Below are positions 6,852 through 13,834 of a DNA stretch of 13,878 nt, piece by piece. This DNA is from Anaerolineales bacterium. Its GTDB lineage: Bacteria; Chloroflexota; Anaerolineae; Anaerolineales; E44-bin32. The number at the start of each line of letters is the position of its first letter. Positions within the stretch are counted from its first letter, which is position 1. The translations under genes were made by a program, and so were the position numbers. The stretch spans positions 1 to 13,878 of the forward strand of contig JAGLGG010000051.1 of the NCBI GenBank assembly GCA_023144145.1, written 5' to 3'. Under the pieces are notes generated by a model, which was not told the DNA's origin, did no database searches, and saw only the letters and a list, made by a program, of their open reading frames with translations.

Positions 6852-9800
6852 ATGGCAGAGATAAATCTGCGACATTACGTTCAAGAGATTGACGACATCA
6901 TCGAAGAAGGCCAACAGTTAGAGATGGCAATCGCCCATTGTCGTCATATTCTTAAGTCATTTCCAAAGCACATTGACAGTTATCGTTTGCTGGGAAAAGC
7001 GTATTTAGAATCAAAGCGTTATGGGGATGCTGCAGACATCTTTCAAAGAGTCCTCTCCGCAATCCCTGATGATTTCGTCTCCCACGTAGGAATGGCAATA
7101 ATCCGTGAGGATGAAGGTAATATCGATTCTTCAATTTGGCATATGGAGCGTGCTGCAGAGTCGAAACCGGGTAATCCTGCAATCGAACAAGAATTAAAAC
7201 GCTTAATTGGTAAGCGGGATGGTCTCGAGCCCCAAAGAGTGCGACCTTCACGTGGAGCCCTAGCACGAATGTACTCCCATGGAGAGCTTTTCTCCTATGC
7301 TACGACAGAATTAAAGAGAGCACTTGAAGAAGATCCTGATCGTCCGGACCTTCAAGTACTGCTAGCAAATACATACTGGCAAACAGATCAGCGATTAGAA
7401 GCGGTAAAATTATGCAGCCGCATTCTTGAAGCCCTGCCCTTCTGCAGAGACGCGAATCGAATTACTGCAGCATTGCTGCTTGAGAGTGGAAAAACAGCAG
7501 AAGCAAATTCGAATATGCGTCGTCTTATCGCCCTCGATCCCTATATCGCTGATTTAAGAAGCCCAATGGACGACCCATCGTCGGTTGAGGCTAGCGCGGT
7601 TCAAATCGATCGACTTTCTTGGACGCATGGGCAAGCCATGCCTACATCGGAAGATGATCAACCTGATTGGGCGGCATCATTAGGTGTTGACTTGCACAGC
7701 GAAACTGAGGAGCCAACAGAGGAGGAAGTACCTACCTGGCTACAACCTTCCGATGAAGCAGCACCAGAAGATGAGGCGGTTGAGGAACCTCAACCTACGA
7801 TCCACCCATTTGCTGGAGCCGAACCTCCACCTGGAGCCGATATCCCTGATTGGATGCGAGATTCTGGCTGGGTTCAGAACGACGGTACAGCAACTGAAGG
7901 TCCGATGGAGATTCCATCGGTCGATATACCCTCCCCCGCAGAATCAGTTGATGCAGGTCCAATTTCACCAGCAGAATTCCCAGATTGGTTGAGCGATATC
8001 GCTCCTACTGATCAGCAAATCATTGACATCGATTCCTCCGAGACCAGCGAGACGGTTGAAGCAGGTGTGAGTGAAGACGAATCTCTCGATTGGATCACAG
8101 GAGAGCCGGATACTACAGTAGGTGAAATTTCCCCTGAGCCTGATCTGCCTCCCCTTGAGGAATTCATTTCCGAGCCAGATGAAGAACCTGTACAAGCTCC
8201 ACCTCCCATTGAAGAAGCAGAATACACTTTGGAACCGACCGATCAGGTGGATGAAGCGCAAGTCGAAGAAACACCTGAAGAATACTTCGAACAAGAAGGG
8301 GTAATTCCATCGAGTACCCAGGAGTTACCTCCTTGGTTGGAGGCCGATGCTCCAGGGTCAAGTGACACAATCGTCACCTGGCTCGGAGATAAATCCAAAG
8401 GGGAAGCACCTCCCCCATCGGACGATATTCCCTCTTGGATGCGTGGAACTGGACCATTAATCGATATTCCCGATGAACTCAAGCCACCGGCACAGCCAGC
8501 GTTTGAAATTGATGAAGTGGAATCTGCTGCAGCACCCGAGGAACCCTCAATCTTCGATAGCGATCTGCCTGAAGTGTTCAAAGGTGAACCTGCCCCTCTC
8601 GATGAGGTCATATCTGAAACTGAGGACACTCTTCTTGAGGTGCCAGAGATTGAAGGACCGTCCATCGAAGATGAACTAATCCCTGCCGGAGTTGCCTCGA
8701 TTGATGATGCTCCAGATTGGTTGCAGGAGATTGCAGACGTTGAAGGTCAGGAAGCCTTAACTGAACCACCCGAGCTAGGCATTACCCCAGACCCACTAAG
8801 CGAACTACCAGATGAAGAGCAAAAAGCTATCGTTTCCCCAGCATCGGTAGAGGAACCAAAATGGTTGAGCGAAACCGACGACACTCGACCCACACCCCCA
8901 CTCGAGGAAAGTGTAGAGGCTGAAGCAGCTCCGGAGTGGCTTGAAGACATCGCCGGTGAAGATATGGACTTGACTGAAGATGCGGCGATTCCCGAGGATC
9001 AACCTGATTGGCTAAAGGATATCGCTGAGCAAGAATTAGAACCGATATCAGAAGATAAGATAACCGGAGAAGAACCACCAGAGTGGCTTGCCGGAATCAA
9101 ACTACCTGATGAAATAATTCCCCCGGAGCATGGTACCGAGCAGGAGCCTCCAGATTGGATCCAATCATTAACTGAAGGGGAAGTCGCTGAAGACGATCTT
9201 CCTACTACTGATGAAGAACCCCCAGATTGGATTGCCGAGTTAGTGCCCACTGAAGAATTAAAGACCGACCAACCGGAGGGTGAAGAGGAGCCTCCAGAGT
9301 GGGTGAAAACTGGAGTGTATGATAAGCCCGAGCTAGAAGAAATCTTGCCGGCAGAAGAACTTGTTGCAGTGGGGGAAGAAGTATTACCAACTGAAGAAGA
9401 GGTTGAACCCACCACCGAGCAAATCGAAGAACCAGCCCTTTCAGAACAACCCGAATTTATTCAGGAACCTGTTTCAGAAGATATCGAACCACCAACCCCT
9501 AAACCATCGCTTCCAGCTGAAGAAGCCCCTGATTGGCTTATGGATATTGCTGCTGCGGATATCCCCTCACCGCGAATCGAGGTCCCCGGGGAAGCTGCAC
9601 CTGAATGGTTGCAAGAAGTTGAGATCAGCGAAATTGAAGCAAGTCTAACTCAAGCTGCAAATGATGTCGTAAAAGAGGGTTTGGGTGAAGAAGTCGCGGA
9701 AGATCGAGATGTTGTCGCGGCCGAGTCGGAATGGGAGCCGGAATTCGAAGAACCCGTAGTTGAAGAGCCGGTGGAAGGTATTGAAATCGAGGCAGTTGAA

Positions 9801-11054
9801 GAGCCAGACCTCGTTGAACCAGTTTTAGAAGATGCCATAGAGAGCCTCGCCGCTTTGGTACTGCAGGAGCCTGAACTAGAAGAAATTGTTGAGGAAGAAG
9901 AACTCGATACTTCCGAATTAGAAGAAGTGGAAAAAGAAATCGAAAGCCGCCTGGATTGGTTACGGGAATCCGCTCAAGCTGTTACTCCAGAACCCGAAGC
10001 CGCTCTCATCGAAGATGAGGTTGTAGGTGAAGTAGTCGACTTCGCATCTCAGGTAACTGAGGAAGTTACAAGTGAAGACGTTGAGCTAATAGTCGATGAT
10101 ATTGTTGAACCCATCGTTGAAACTGAAGAGATAAAAAGCGAACTCGAAGGTGAGATAGAAGAAGCCGAAGCATCTCTCGTAGGCATAGCTGAAGAAATTG
10201 GTGAAGAGATTGACGAGCAAGAAGTCTCATCTTTTCTCGATGAGTTGGCTGAAAGCGAAAAATTTGAGGAGCAGGTCGGAAGACCCACTCCAGAGGTTGA
10301 AGTTGCTCAAGTGCTACCTCCCGGAGAAGAAATAAGCGAACCTCAGATTGTCGAGCCTGATCTGCCCGAGGATATCGAGGGTGGCTTGGAATGGTTGGAG
10401 CAATTAGCAACTGAAGACCAAGTTGAAGAGATCGTTTCACCAGAATTACCGACTGAAATTGAAGAGGTATCTGAGACCGAAGTTCCCGATTGGCTTCAAG
10501 AAGTAGCAGAAAAGGCAGAAGAATTCTCTGACGAGGAGGCTGAGCAAGCGATGCTCGAAACCCTCGAGGAAATTGAGACTGTTGATGAATCAGAAGCAGA
10601 AGCTGAGTTCGATCCTACAATTCTAGATACCATCGTGAGTAGCCGCTCTGAGCTAAATGCGCTTGTCGCTGAGCACCAGATTGAAGAGAGCTTCACGCCA
10701 GAGCAAAAAGTCACAGAACCGACACTAGAGGCTGAGATTCCTGAAGAAGGTGAAGAAGAAATAACAAGTGGTGTTGTCGCAGAAGAACCAGAAGCCGCCG
10801 GCCCTCCAATGAATATGTTAGACCGTGCACAGGCGGCGATCCAAGAAGGTGATGTCGAAAAGGCAGTCGAAAACTACATTATGCTCATCAACCAAAAAAT
10901 TGAAATCGAGGCAGTGATCGAGGATTTGAAGGTTGCAGTTAATGCGTCCCCGGAATCACCCATCCTGTGGCAAACGTTAGGGGACGCATATATGCAGGAT
11001 GGACAAATCACGGAAGCTATCAATGCCTATCGAAAAGGTATGGAAGCCGTATAA
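6852..11054 (+). CDS. Giant acidic TPR protein with repeated Pro-Asp/Glu-Trp-Leu motifs
   Basis: I do not recognise a characterised homologue. The protein has 1400 residues in three parts. Residues 1 to about 235 hold five or six tetratricopeptide-like helix pairs (for example about 41-74, 75-108, 135-166, 167-200 and 201-233), with the usual G/A/Y/P spacing. Residues about 235-1315 are extremely rich in Glu and Asp, with many Pro and Ser, almost no predicted fold, and 21 short motifs of the form P-D/E-W-L/I (Trp at 273, 296, 334, 379, 414, 495, 510, 529, 623, 671, 696, 720, 745, 769, 793, 817, 895, 919, 1036, 1181 and 1214). Residues about 1318-1400 are again TPR-like (DRAQAAIQEGDVEKAVENY, then LWQTLGDAYMQDGQITEAI). 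No signal peptide, membrane segment or cysteine ligand set is visible. TPRs and short Trp motifs both suggest a multivalent protein-binding scaffold (inference). Start: ATG 6852 with GGTG 4 bases upstream. ndk and cobB follow closely and may be co-transcribed. Confidence 0.88.
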   Translation: MAEINLRHYVQEIDDIIEEGQQLEMAIAHCRHILKSFPKHIDSYRLLGKAYLESKRYGDAADIFQRVLSAIPDDFVSHVGMAIIREDEGNIDSSIWHMERAAESKPGNPAIEQELKRLIGKRDGLEPQRVRPSRGALARMYSHGELFSYATTELKRALEEDPDRPDLQVLLANTYWQTDQRLEAVKLCSRILEALPFCRDANRITAALLLESGKTAEANSNMRRLIALDPYIADLRSPMDDPSSVEASAVQIDRLSWTHGQAMPTSEDDQPDWAASLGVDLHSETEEPTEEEVPTWLQPSDEAAPEDEAVEEPQPTIHPFAGAEPPPGADIPDWMRDSGWVQNDGTATEGPMEIPSVDIPSPAESVDAGPISPAEFPDWLSDIAPTDQQIIDIDSSETSETVEAGVSEDESLDWITGEPDTTVGEISPEPDLPPLEEFISEPDEEPVQAPPPIEEAEYTLEPTDQVDEAQVEETPEEYFEQEGVIPSSTQELPPWLEADAPGSSDTIVTWLGDKSKGEAPPPSDDIPSWMRGTGPLIDIPDELKPPAQPAFEIDEVESAAAPEEPSIFDSDLPEVFKGEPAPLDEVISETEDTLLEVPEIEGPSIEDELIPAGVASIDDAPDWLQEIADVEGQEALTEPPELGITPDPLSELPDEEQKAIVSPASVEEPKWLSETDDTRPTPPLEESVEAEAAPEWLEDIAGEDMDLTEDAAIPEDQPDWLKDIAEQELEPISEDKITGEEPPEWLAGIKLPDEIIPPEHGTEQEPPDWIQSLTEGEVAEDDLPTTDEEPPDWIAELVPTEELKTDQPEGEEEPPEWVKTGVYDKPELEEILPAEELVAVGEEVLPTEEEVEPTTEQIEEPALSEQPEFIQEPVSEDIEPPTPKPSLPAEEAPDWLMDIAAADIPSPRIEVPGEAAPEWLQEVEISEIEASLTQAANDVVKEGLGEEVAEDRDVVAAESEWEPEFEEPVVEEPVEGIEIEAVEEPDLVEPVLEDAIESLAALVLQEPELEEIVEEEELDTSELEEVEKEIESRLDWLRESAQAVTPEPEAALIEDEVVGEVVDFASQVTEEVTSEDVELIVDDIVEPIVETEEIKSELEGEIEEAEASLVGIAEEIGEEIDEQEVSSFLDELAESEKFEEQVGRPTPEVEVAQVLPPGEEISEPQIVEPDLPEDIEGGLEWLEQLATEDQVEEIVSPELPTEIEEVSETEVPDWLQEVAEKAEEFSDEEAEQAMLETLEEIETVDESEAEAEFDPTILDTIVSSRSELNALVAEHQIEESFTPEQKVTEPTLEAEIPEEGEEEITSGVVAEEPEAAGPPMNMLDRAQAAIQEGDVEKAVENYIMLINQKIEIEAVIEDLKVAVNASPESPILWQTLGDAYMQDGQITEAINAYRKGMEAV
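7668..10493 (+). repeat. Array of 21 degenerate Trp motifs (P-D/E-W-L-x-x-I)
   Basis: The best copies are PDWLQEIAD, PEWLEDIAG, PDWLKDIAE, PEWLAGIKL, PDWLMDIAA and PDWLQEVAE. Poorer ones include IVTWLGDK (Trp510) and PEWVKTGV (Trp817). From Trp671 to Trp817 successive Trp residues are 25, 24, 25, 24, 24 and 24 residues apart; Trp623 to Trp671 is 48 and Trp895 to Trp919 is 24. The DNA of the copies has diverged, so this is an old protein-level repeat and not a recent DNA tandem duplication. Confidence 0.85.
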
Positions 11055-11083
11055 CGAAAGCATCTATGACGACGTTAGATACT

Positions 11084-11114
11084 GAACTCGGGGTTTCCCC
11101 CGAGTTCGAATTTT
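11084..11114 (+). terminator. GC-rich hairpin directly before ndk (terminator or attenuator)
   Basis: GAACTCGGGG (11084-11093) pairs perfectly with CCCCGAGTTC (11098-11107) around a 4-base loop, then GAA and TTTT (11111-11114) follow. The T run is short and abuts the ndk ribosome binding site at 11117. It may terminate most transcripts of the large upstream gene, or pass some on to ndk and cobB. The spacing between the stem and the T run makes it a poorer terminator than the one after hppA. Confidence 0.6.
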
Positions 11115-11116
11115 GT

Positions 11117-11123
11117 GGAGGAG
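11117..11123 (+). promoter_or_regulatory. Ribosome binding site that fixes the ndk start
   Basis: GGAGGAG at 11117-11123 precedes GTG 11127 and overlaps the first codons of the longer reading frame starting at GTG 11115. This supports 11127, which also gives the usual MERTLVLLKPDAVQRG beginning of the family. Confidence 0.85.
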
Positions 11124-11126
11124 ACC

Positions 11127-11588
11127 GTGGAAAGAACACTCGTCCTATTAAAGCCCGATGCTGTGCAAAGAGGTTTGATCGGAAGTATCATAAAACGTCT
11201 TGAAGACCGGGGGCTGCGCATCGTCGCAGCGAAATTCATGAAAGTATCACAAGATCTTGCAGAGCAGCACTATGCCGTTCACAAAGGCAAATCATTCTAC
11301 ACTGGTCTTATTGAGTACATTATTGCCTCTCCGGTTTTAGCCATGGTCTGGGAGGGTCCAGCCGCTATTGCAGCCGTCCGACAGACAATGGGAGCAACTC
11401 GTCCTACAGAGGCCTCACCTGGATCCGTGCGTCATGACTATGGGCTCGAAGTTGGAAGGAATCTCACACATGCAAGTGACGGCCCTGAAACCGCTATACA
11501 GGAAGTTGCGCTCTGGTTTTCGGACAATGAATTGGTTGATTGGCAACGAGATTTCGACAGGTGGGTATTTGAAACTGTTGATGATTGA
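11127..11588 (+). CDS. ndk: Nucleoside diphosphate kinase
   Basis: The 153-residue protein transfers the gamma-phosphate from ATP to other (d)NDPs through a phospho-histidine. It begins MERTLVLLKPDAVQRG with the conserved Lys9, and continues with HYAVHKGKSFYTGLIEYI, SPVLAMVWEG, the loop GATRPTEASPGSVRHDYG, and NLTHASDGPETA with the catalytic His115. Bacterial enzymes usually have about 140-150 residues, so the length is normal from this start. Small departures from the most common sequence (THASD where IHGSD is frequent, VRHDYG where IRGDFG is frequent) leave all catalytic residues in place. The GTG start at 11127 follows a strong GGAGGAG. A hairpin at 11084-11107 precedes it, and cobB starts 6 bases after its stop, so ndk and cobB are very likely co-transcribed. 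Confidence 0.95.
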   Translation: MERTLVLLKPDAVQRGLIGSIIKRLEDRGLRIVAAKFMKVSQDLAEQHYAVHKGKSFYTGLIEYIIASPVLAMVWEGPAAIAAVRQTMGATRPTEASPGSVRHDYGLEVGRNLTHASDGPETAIQEVALWFSDNELVDWQRDFDRWVFETVDD

Positions 11589-11594
11589 AAATTG

Positions 11595-12371
11595 ATGCCT
11601 CAATCCACCAGAATAAGTCCCTCTGGGATAAGTCCCTCTGGGATAAGTCTCGCAGATTTAGAACCTCTGGTTGTGTTGACCGGCGCAGGGATTTCCGCTG
11701 AGAGTGGCGTGCCTACATTCAGAGGCGAAGGGGGGATTTGGCAATCCCATCGTGCAGAAGATCTGGCAACGCCCTTCGCGTTTGAGCGAAATCCTGAGCT
11801 TGTGTGGGAGTTCTACAATTGGCGAAGAAATCTCATTGCCCAATGTTCTCCAAATCCTGGTCACCTAACCTTGGCTCAAATGGAAATCGTAATCAAAGAC
11901 TTCCTTCTGATCACCCAAAACGTTGATGGCCTCCATCACGTTGCGGGGAGTATCAATATACTTGAAATTCATGGATCGATTTGGCAAATAAAATGCACTA
12001 TTTGCGGTGAGATTCGAATCTATCGACAGACCGATGAGGCTTCTACCGTCCCAATGTGCCAAGTTTGTGGTGAATTGATGAGGCCAGATGTAGTCTGGTT
12101 TGGGGAAATGCTCGATCAAGAAAAATTGAACCAAGCCTTCGAATCGGCGGCACGAGCGAATACGATGTTGGTTATTGGAACCTCCGCTCTGGTTCAGCCC
12201 GTCAACACCTTACCCCTAATTGCAAAAGAGGCAGGGGCACGTTTGATTGAAATCAACCCAAGCCCGACGCCTCTCAGCCCCATAATGGATATGCGATTAT
12301 CTGGTCCATCCGGAGAGATGTTACCGGGATGGTGGGACGAAGTCAAAAAGGTTTCACTGAACTCTAATTAG
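11595..12371 (+). CDS. cobB: NAD-dependent protein deacylase, sirtuin (CobB/SIRT5-like class III)
   Basis: The 258-residue sirtuin removes acyl groups from lysines using NAD+. Motifs in order: GAGISAESGVPTFRG (30-44, NAD binding), TQNVDGLH (107-114), catalytic His126 in LEIHGS, a zinc site made of Cys134/137 and Cys155/158, GTSALVQP, and INPSPTPLS. FYNWRR carries Tyr74 and Arg77, the Y-x-x-R pair that in CobB and SIRT5 recognises succinyl and malonyl groups, so desuccinylase or demalonylase activity is likely as well as deacetylation. The start is ATG 11595, or TTG 11592 next to it, 6 bases after the ndk stop. No clear Shine-Dalgarno is visible, which fits translational coupling. An odd N-terminal stretch repeats ISPSG twice. 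The last 18 bases overlap rsfS on the other strand. Confidence 0.93.
   Translation: MPQSTRISPSGISPSGISLADLEPLVVLTGAGISAESGVPTFRGEGGIWQSHRAEDLATPFAFERNPELVWEFYNWRRNLIAQCSPNPGHLTLAQMEIVIKDFLLITQNVDGLHHVAGSINILEIHGSIWQIKCTICGEIRIYRQTDEASTVPMCQVCGELMRPDVVWFGEMLDQEKLNQAFESAARANTMLVIGTSALVQPVNTLPLIAKEAGARLIEINPSPTPLSPIMDMRLSGPSGEMLPGWWDEVKKVSLNSN
11613..11648 (+). repeat. 15-bp tandem repeat in the cobB N-terminal coding region
   Basis: ATAAGTCCCTCTGGG occurs twice in exact tandem (11613-11627 and 11628-11642), followed by a partial third copy, ATAAGT (11643-11648). It encodes ISPSG-ISPSG-IS just before the sirtuin fold. The unit is a multiple of three, so copy-number change would keep the frame. 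Confidence 0.9.
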
Positions 12372-12707
12372 TACCTTCCCCTCGTGCCATAACTCCTCAA
12401 GTTGATAATACTGTCGTAAATCTTTCGAGAAGAGGTGTAAGATCACATCTCCATAATCAATTAGCAACCAACCATCCGAGGGTTCTCCCTCAACACTTTG
12501 CTCTCGAATAATATGTTCATGCTTTACCGTTTTCTTAACTTCCTCCGCCAGGGCTTTAAGCGCCCGCTTACTGCTACCGCTGCATATCACAAAATAATCC
12601 GTAAATGAACATACATCCACAAGGTCAAGTAGTAATATGTCTTCCCCCTTCTTCTCTTCCAAACTTCCAACGATAGTTCTGGCAATATCAATTGCTGCTT
12701 CAGCCAT
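12354..12707 (-). CDS. rsfS: Ribosome silencing factor RsfS (RsfS/YbeB/Iojap family)
   Basis: The 117-residue protein matches the family along its whole length: an N-terminal helix, GEDILLLDLVDVCSFTDYFVICSGSS, a helix with ALAEEVKK, then EGEPSDGWLLIDYGDVILHLF and YYQLEELWHEG. Family knowledge: RsfS binds ribosomal protein L14 on the large subunit and blocks joining of the small subunit when nutrients are short. Start: ATG 12707, with GGAGG at 12711-12715 just upstream. It is the last gene of a leftward cluster after thpR and a SLOG-family gene, with 57 bases between it and the latter. Its stop lies inside the 3' end of cobB. In many bacteria rsfS adjoins nadD; that gene is not seen here. Confidence 0.93.
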   Translation of the reverse strand: MAEAAIDIARTIVGSLEEKKGEDILLLDLVDVCSFTDYFVICSGSSKRALKALAEEVKKTVKHEHIIREQSVEGEPSDGWLLIDYGDVILHLFSKDLRQYYQLEELWHEGKVLIRVQ

Positions 12708-12725
12708 AATCCTCCATCAAAACGT

Positions 12726-12755
12726 ATTGATCAACCTAACACAAGATCAATTTTT
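12726..12755 (+). repeat. Small inverted repeat between rsfS and the SLOG gene
   Basis: ATTGATC (12726-12732) and GATCAAT (12745-12751) form a 7-bp inverted repeat with a 12-base loop, followed on the + strand by a T run (12751-12755). It might be a weak rightward terminator for cobB readthrough, which would be antisense to rsfS, or an operator-like palindrome in the leftward cluster. The stem is AT-rich and weak. Confidence 0.3.
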
Positions 12756-12764
12756 GAAACACTT

Positions 12765-13241
12765 TCAAGACCTGTCATCTAGGGCTAAGTTTACTGCTTC
12801 TTTCGCGCTTTGTGCAACGATGATGCTTATCTCTTCATTGTTGGCGTTTTGGGCTTTCCAGGTACCTAAGCCAATTACCTTCCGGCCTGCATTGATAGCA
12901 AAGCTAATTTCTGAAAGGGTTCCATAGCTCCCACCAATGGCAATAATCGCCTCACCTGATTGAGCTACTAGAGCATTGCGTGAGTGTCCCAGTCCCGTGG
13001 GAATTGCAATTGTTAAGTAATCATTCCCAGAATCAGGATTCGATCCAGGGAGAATCCCGATGGTTAATCCACCCGCACTCACAGCCCCACGTGAGGCCGA
13101 TTCCATTACACCAGTTCGACCGCCGGTCACAACAGCGACCCCGCGTTTAGCCAAAAGGGTTCCAACTTGTTCAGCTAATTGGCTTTCCTCTTTGGTGCAG
13201 GTAGCACCACCAATGACAGAGATTAGTCTCAAACGTTTCAT
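12765..13241 (-). CDS. SLOG/LOG-like Rossmann-fold protein (TIGR00725 type)
   Basis: The 158-residue protein has the nucleotide-binding pattern of the SLOG superfamily: SVIGGAT at the N terminus, AVVTGGRTGVMESASRGA (36-53), IGILPGS, GLGHSRNALVAQSGEAIIAIGG (83-104) and GGSYGTLSEI (103-112). These fit the group that includes TIGR00725 and molybdenum-cofactor carrier-like proteins better than true cytokinin-releasing LOG enzymes, which carry PGGxGTxxE. The GGSYGTLSE loop is a variant of that motif. The ligand is unknown; a nucleotide or nucleotide-like cofactor is likely by family. Its ATG overlaps the thpR stop by four bases (ATGA), so the two are translationally coupled. No membrane segment or signal peptide is seen. 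Confidence 0.85.
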   Translation of the reverse strand: MKRLRLISVIGGATCTKEESQLAEQVGTLLAKRGVAVVTGGRTGVMESASRGAVSAGGLTIGILPGSNPDSGNDYLTIAIPTGLGHSRNALVAQSGEAIIAIGGSYGTLSEISFAINAGRKVIGLGTWKAQNANNEEISIIVAQSAKEAVNLALDDRS

Positions 13242-13834
13242 TTTTCTAAATCCAAGTTTTCATGATTAAGCGAGGACGAGTATAAGTGTGTATAAACAGC
13301 TCCGGAGGGTTTCAGGTCACTCCTAATGAGTGATATCTCGTTAACAAACTGCGTCTCAATATCAGTTTGTCCAAAGTGATTCAGTTTCTCCCCTATTGCT
13401 CGACGATCAGCATTCCCTACATGCCTGCGGACACGCCCTAATGTGAGGTGAGGATGATACGTTCTCTTCTCTCTTGGGAAATTAAGATTCGTCAATCCAT
13501 TTTCAAGTCGCAATTGAAGATCTTGAAGAATCCCCTGCGTTTCTTTCACGCCCACCCAAATTACCCTGGGACTTTTGCAATTAGGAAAACAGCCCACTCC
13601 TTGGATTGATATTGGGAAGGCACCTATTCCGTGGCTTATCTCATCCATTACGTGCTGGATTTGAATAATCGCATGCTCTGGAGTATCGCCTAGGAATTTC
13701 AATGTCAAGTGAATGCCCGATGGCCTAACCCACTTTACATTATGTGACCCAATCGAAGAACTAAAGCTTTGGGTAAGATCGTCCAACATTTCATAAACAT
13801 TGTCCGTGAGATTTGCCGCAATAAATAAGCGCAT
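13238..13834 (-). CDS. thpR: RNA 2',3'-cyclic phosphodiesterase (2'-5' RNA ligase family)
   Basis: The 198-residue protein belongs to the 2H phosphoesterase superfamily. Both catalytic H-x-T-x motifs are present and evenly placed: HLTL with His42 and Thr44 (in IHLTLKFLGD) and HLTL with His129 and Thr131 (in YHPHLTLGRVR). MRLFIAANL at the start and RVIWVGV in the middle are also characteristic. Family knowledge: these enzymes hydrolyse RNA 2',3'-cyclic phosphates to 2'-phosphates and can seal 2'-5' bonds in vitro. The length is normal. ATG 13834 is preceded by a weak AGGGA. It is the first visible gene of the leftward cluster thpR - SLOG - rsfS. The 44 bases to its right could hold the end of another leftward gene, but too little is visible to call one. 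Confidence 0.94.
   Translation of the reverse strand: MRLFIAANLTDNVYEMLDDLTQSFSSSIGSHNVKWVRPSGIHLTLKFLGDTPEHAIIQIQHVMDEISHGIGAFPISIQGVGCFPNCKSPRVIWVGVKETQGILQDLQLRLENGLTNLNFPREKRTYHPHLTLGRVRRHVGNADRRAIGEKLNHFGQTDIETQFVNEISLIRSDLKPSGAVYTHLYSSSLNHENLDLEK

Noticed and set aside
8012..10714. Several long reading frames on the - strand and in another + frame within the giant acidic gene
   Set aside because: They are Ser-rich or Leu/Arg-rich shadows of GAA/GAG-rich codons, have no ribosome binding sites or domains, and the + frame with TPRs spans the whole region.
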